A stretch of 64,000 nucleotides of DNA, from positions 1,857,423 through 1,921,422 of the forward strand of contig LT629697.1 in assembly GCA_900100325.1 (NCBI GenBank), in the 5' to 3' direction. The stretch comes from Frankineae bacterium MT45. Its GTDB lineage: Bacteria > Actinomycetota > Actinomycetes > Mycobacteriales > Jatrophihabitantaceae. The position numbers were made by a program, and so were the translations under genes. The stretch's first letter is position 1; each line of letters begins with the position of its first letter. Positions 62,160-64,000 of the stretch are shown piece by piece. Below the pieces are notes generated by a model. The model searched no databases, was not told where the DNA came from, and saw only the letters and a program-made list of their open reading frames with translations.

Positions 62160-63404
62160 TTGGAGGACCTCTGGCGCCGCAGCGCCCCCCGGGCACTCGC
62201 CGCGCTGCTGCGTCGCTATGGGGACTTCGATGCGAGCGAGGACGCCGTCCAGGAGGCGCTGCTGGCGGCGTCGCGGCAGTGGCCCGACGAGGGCGTCCCC
62301 GAGGATCCGACGGCGTGGCTCATCACGGTCGCATCGCGCCGGCTGATCGACGGCTGGCGGAGCGATCGGGCCCGAGCCCGGCGGGAGGAGCAGACCGCCC
62401 GCAGCGATGCTCCCGTCCATACCGCGGCCCGGGAAGGCGTCTGGCCCGCGGCCGATGAGCCTCCACCGGTCGACGACTCAGTGCTGCTGCTACTGCTCTG
62501 CTGTCACCCGTCCCTGCCCCGACCGGCGCAGGTCGCGCTGACGCTGCGCGCGGTCGGGGGATTGACGACGGCCCAGATCGCCCGTGGCTTCCTGGTGCCA
62601 GAGGCGACGATGGCGCAGCGGATCACCCGGGCCAAGGCCCAGCTGCGCCAGCTCGACCAGCCATTCCGGACACCGGCGCCGGTGGAGTTGCCGCAGCGGG
62701 TCGAGGCGGTCACGCAGGTGCTCTATCTGATCTTCACCGAAGGGCACAGCAGTACGGCCGGTGGCGGGCTCTACGACATCTCCCTGACAGATGAGGCGAT
62801 TCGCTTGAGCCGGGAGCTGCACCGGCGGCTTCCCGCGGTACCGGAGGTGAGCGGGTTGCTCGCGCTCATGCTCCTCACCGACGCCCGCCGCCCCGCCCGG
62901 ACTGATGACGCTGGACGGCTGATCCCGCTGGCCGAGCAGGACCGCACCCGCTGGGACTGGACCCGGGCACAGGAAGGCATACGTCTTATTGAGCAGGCAC
63001 TCCCGGTCGGCCGGGTCGGCCCGCTGCAACTACAGGCGGCGATCGCGGCGGTGCACGCCGAGGCCAGGACGAGCCGCGAGACCGACTGGGCACAGATCGA
63101 GGTCCTCTATCAGATGCTGGCCGCCGTCGCCCCGAGTCCGGTCGTGACGCTGAATCACGCGGTGGCTCTGGCGATGGTCGAGGGCCCGCAGGCCGGCCTT
63201 GAGCGTCTCGAACCGCTGCTCGCCGACCGGCAACTGCGGCGCAGCCACCGCCTCTTCGCGGTTCGGGCGCACCTGCTGGAGTTGGACGGTCAACTCGCGG
63301 CGGCGCGGCTGGACTACGCCACGGCGGCCCGGCTCGCCACCAGCATTCCGGAGCAGCGTTACCTCAACGCGGCGGTGGCCCGGTTGGCGGCCGCCACTGC
63401 GTAG
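62160..63404 (+). CDS. ECF42-type RNA polymerase sigma factor with C-terminal extension
   Basis: A 414-residue sigma factor starting at TTG. Region 2: LAALLRRYGDFDASEDAVQEALLAASRQWPDEGVPEDPTAWLITVASRRLIDGWR. Region 4: HPSLPRPAQVALTLRAVGGLTTAQIARGFLVPEATMAQRITRAKAQLR. The remaining ~200 residues (LPQRVEAVTQVLYLIFTEGHSSTAGGGLYDISLTDEAIRL..., TLNHAVALAMVEGPQAGLERLEPLL) are the helical TPR-like extension that marks ECF42 and can take the place of an anti-sigma control. The DGPF partner precedes it by 10 bases. Confidence 0.88.
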   Translation: MEDLWRRSAPRALAALLRRYGDFDASEDAVQEALLAASRQWPDEGVPEDPTAWLITVASRRLIDGWRSDRARARREEQTARSDAPVHTAAREGVWPAADEPPPVDDSVLLLLLCCHPSLPRPAQVALTLRAVGGLTTAQIARGFLVPEATMAQRITRAKAQLRQLDQPFRTPAPVELPQRVEAVTQVLYLIFTEGHSSTAGGGLYDISLTDEAIRLSRELHRRLPAVPEVSGLLALMLLTDARRPARTDDAGRLIPLAEQDRTRWDWTRAQEGIRLIEQALPVGRVGPLQLQAAIAAVHAEARTSRETDWAQIEVLYQMLAAVAPSPVVTLNHAVALAMVEGPQAGLERLEPLLADRQLRRSHRLFAVRAHLLELDGQLAAARLDYATAARLATSIPEQRYLNAAVARLAAATA

Positions 63405-63413
63405 GGTGGCGAG

Positions 63414-64000
63414 ATGACCAGTTCGGCGCTCGATTCGTGGCGCACCGCCCGACCGGTGTCGGTCTGGCTGGACAATCCGCAGCGGCCACCGGCCCATCCC
63501 TCGCTCGCCGGCGATACCCACACCGACCTGCTGGTCGTCGGTGGCGGCTTCACCGGGCTCTGGACGGCCTTACTCGCCAAGGAGCGCGACCCCGATGCGG
63601 ACGTCGTGCTCGTCGAGGGTGCGCGCATCGGCTGGGCGGCCTCCGGACGTAACGGAGGATTCTGCGCGGCCAGCCTCACCCATGGCGAGGCGAACGGACG
63701 TGATCGCTTCGGTGCCGAGTACGAGACGCTGCACCGTCTGGGGTTGCAGAATCTCGACGAGATCGAGGCGGCGCTGACCCGCTACGGCATCGACTGCGGA
63801 TGGGAGCGCACCGGCGAGCTGGACGTGGCTACCCAGCCGTACCAGGTCGAGGACCTGCGGGCCGCCGATGGCGAGTTCCTCGATACCGAATCCGTCCGCC
63901 GCGAGCTGGCCTCGCCGACCTACCTGGCCGGCAGTTGGAACCGCCGCAGTACGGCTATTCTCGATCCGGCTCGCCTGGCCTGGGGGTTGGCGAGAGCCTG
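63414..64000 (+). CDS. FAD-dependent oxidoreductase, C-terminus cut by window edge
   Basis: 195 codons from an ATG at 63414 run off the window. The protein shows TDLLVVGGGFTGLWTALLAKERDPDADVVLVEGARIGWAASGRNGGFCAASLTHG, the dinucleotide-binding GxGxxG with the DAO-type R-I-G-x-x-A-S-G-R-N-x-G motif for covalent or tight FAD, then ETLHRLGLQNLDEIEAALTRYGIDC. This fits the DAO (D-amino-acid oxidase/sarcosine-oxidase-like) family. The substrate cannot be inferred. It follows the sigma gene by 9 bases. Confidence 0.88.
   Translation, partial: MTSSALDSWRTARPVSVWLDNPQRPPAHPSLAGDTHTDLLVVGGGFTGLWTALLAKERDPDADVVLVEGARIGWAASGRNGGFCAASLTHGEANGRDRFGAEYETLHRLGLQNLDEIEAALTRYGIDCGWERTGELDVATQPYQVEDLRAADGEFLDTESVRRELASPTYLAGSWNRRSTAILDPARLAWGLARA

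Overview
The window is high-GC DNA from an actinobacterium. The signs are GTG/TTG starts with strong Shine-Dalgarno boxes, many ATGA/GTGA start-stop overlaps, an F420-type PPOX oxidoreductase, a stand-alone LigD-type polymerase domain, an ECF42-type sigma factor with a YciI/DGPF partner, STAS anti-sigma antagonists and a LAxTG sortase-type anchor. I cannot place it below class level. No rRNA, tRNA, CRISPR array, insertion sequence or phage gene was seen.

Region 1 (1-9.4 kb) is accessory in character. It holds a truncated PPOX gene, a small membrane protein, a secreted FG-GAP protein, a methyltransferase, a loosely spaced cluster with a MazF/PemK-like toxin and a ribbon-helix-helix protein, and stand-alone SMI1/KNR4 (SUKH), DUF2625 and Suppressor-of-fused proteins. 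An ECF sigma factor sits between a 29-codon leader ORF and a membrane protein, each overlapping it. Region 2 (9.4-25.4 kb) has a secreted esterase, an AAA+ ATPase preceded by two CsoR-like palindromes, a LysE exporter, a DinB-like protein, a four-gene ArsR/SRPBCC operon with a double operator, a TfoX-like protein, a secreted beta-propeller, two MFS exporters, an XRE/nucleotidyltransferase toxin-antitoxin-like pair whose second gene has an in-frame stop, an orphan LuxR-type response regulator and a STAS protein. Region 3 (25-32 kb) holds single-gene housekeeping and stress functions: LigD-polymerase, (p)ppGpp synthetase-like, HAD, MBL, SnoaL-like, UspA, enoyl-CoA hydratase and SRPBCC.

Region 4 (32-49.3 kb) is the standout: a surface/secretome locus on one strand. 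A 3748-residue protein carries 29 tandem DUF11-type modules of about 115 residues and a LATTG sorting signal. It is followed by a small lipoprotein, a DUF1330 protein and a 1664-residue secreted protein that joins propeller-like segments, four Ig-like repeats and a phosphate-binding-protein-like C-terminal domain. Together they look like a cell-wall appendage or adhesin system plus a secreted multidomain binding protein.

Region 5 (49.4-64 kb) returns to chromosomal genes: a second STAS protein, a GGDEF-EAL c-di-GMP enzyme, a CPBP protease, a GntR/ABC transporter operon, a zincin-like protein, a divergent SDR/TetR pair with a palindromic operator, an iron-permease-like protein, an AAA ATPase, a secreted lipase with a clear terminator, a YciI-ECF42 pair and a truncated FAD oxidoreductase.
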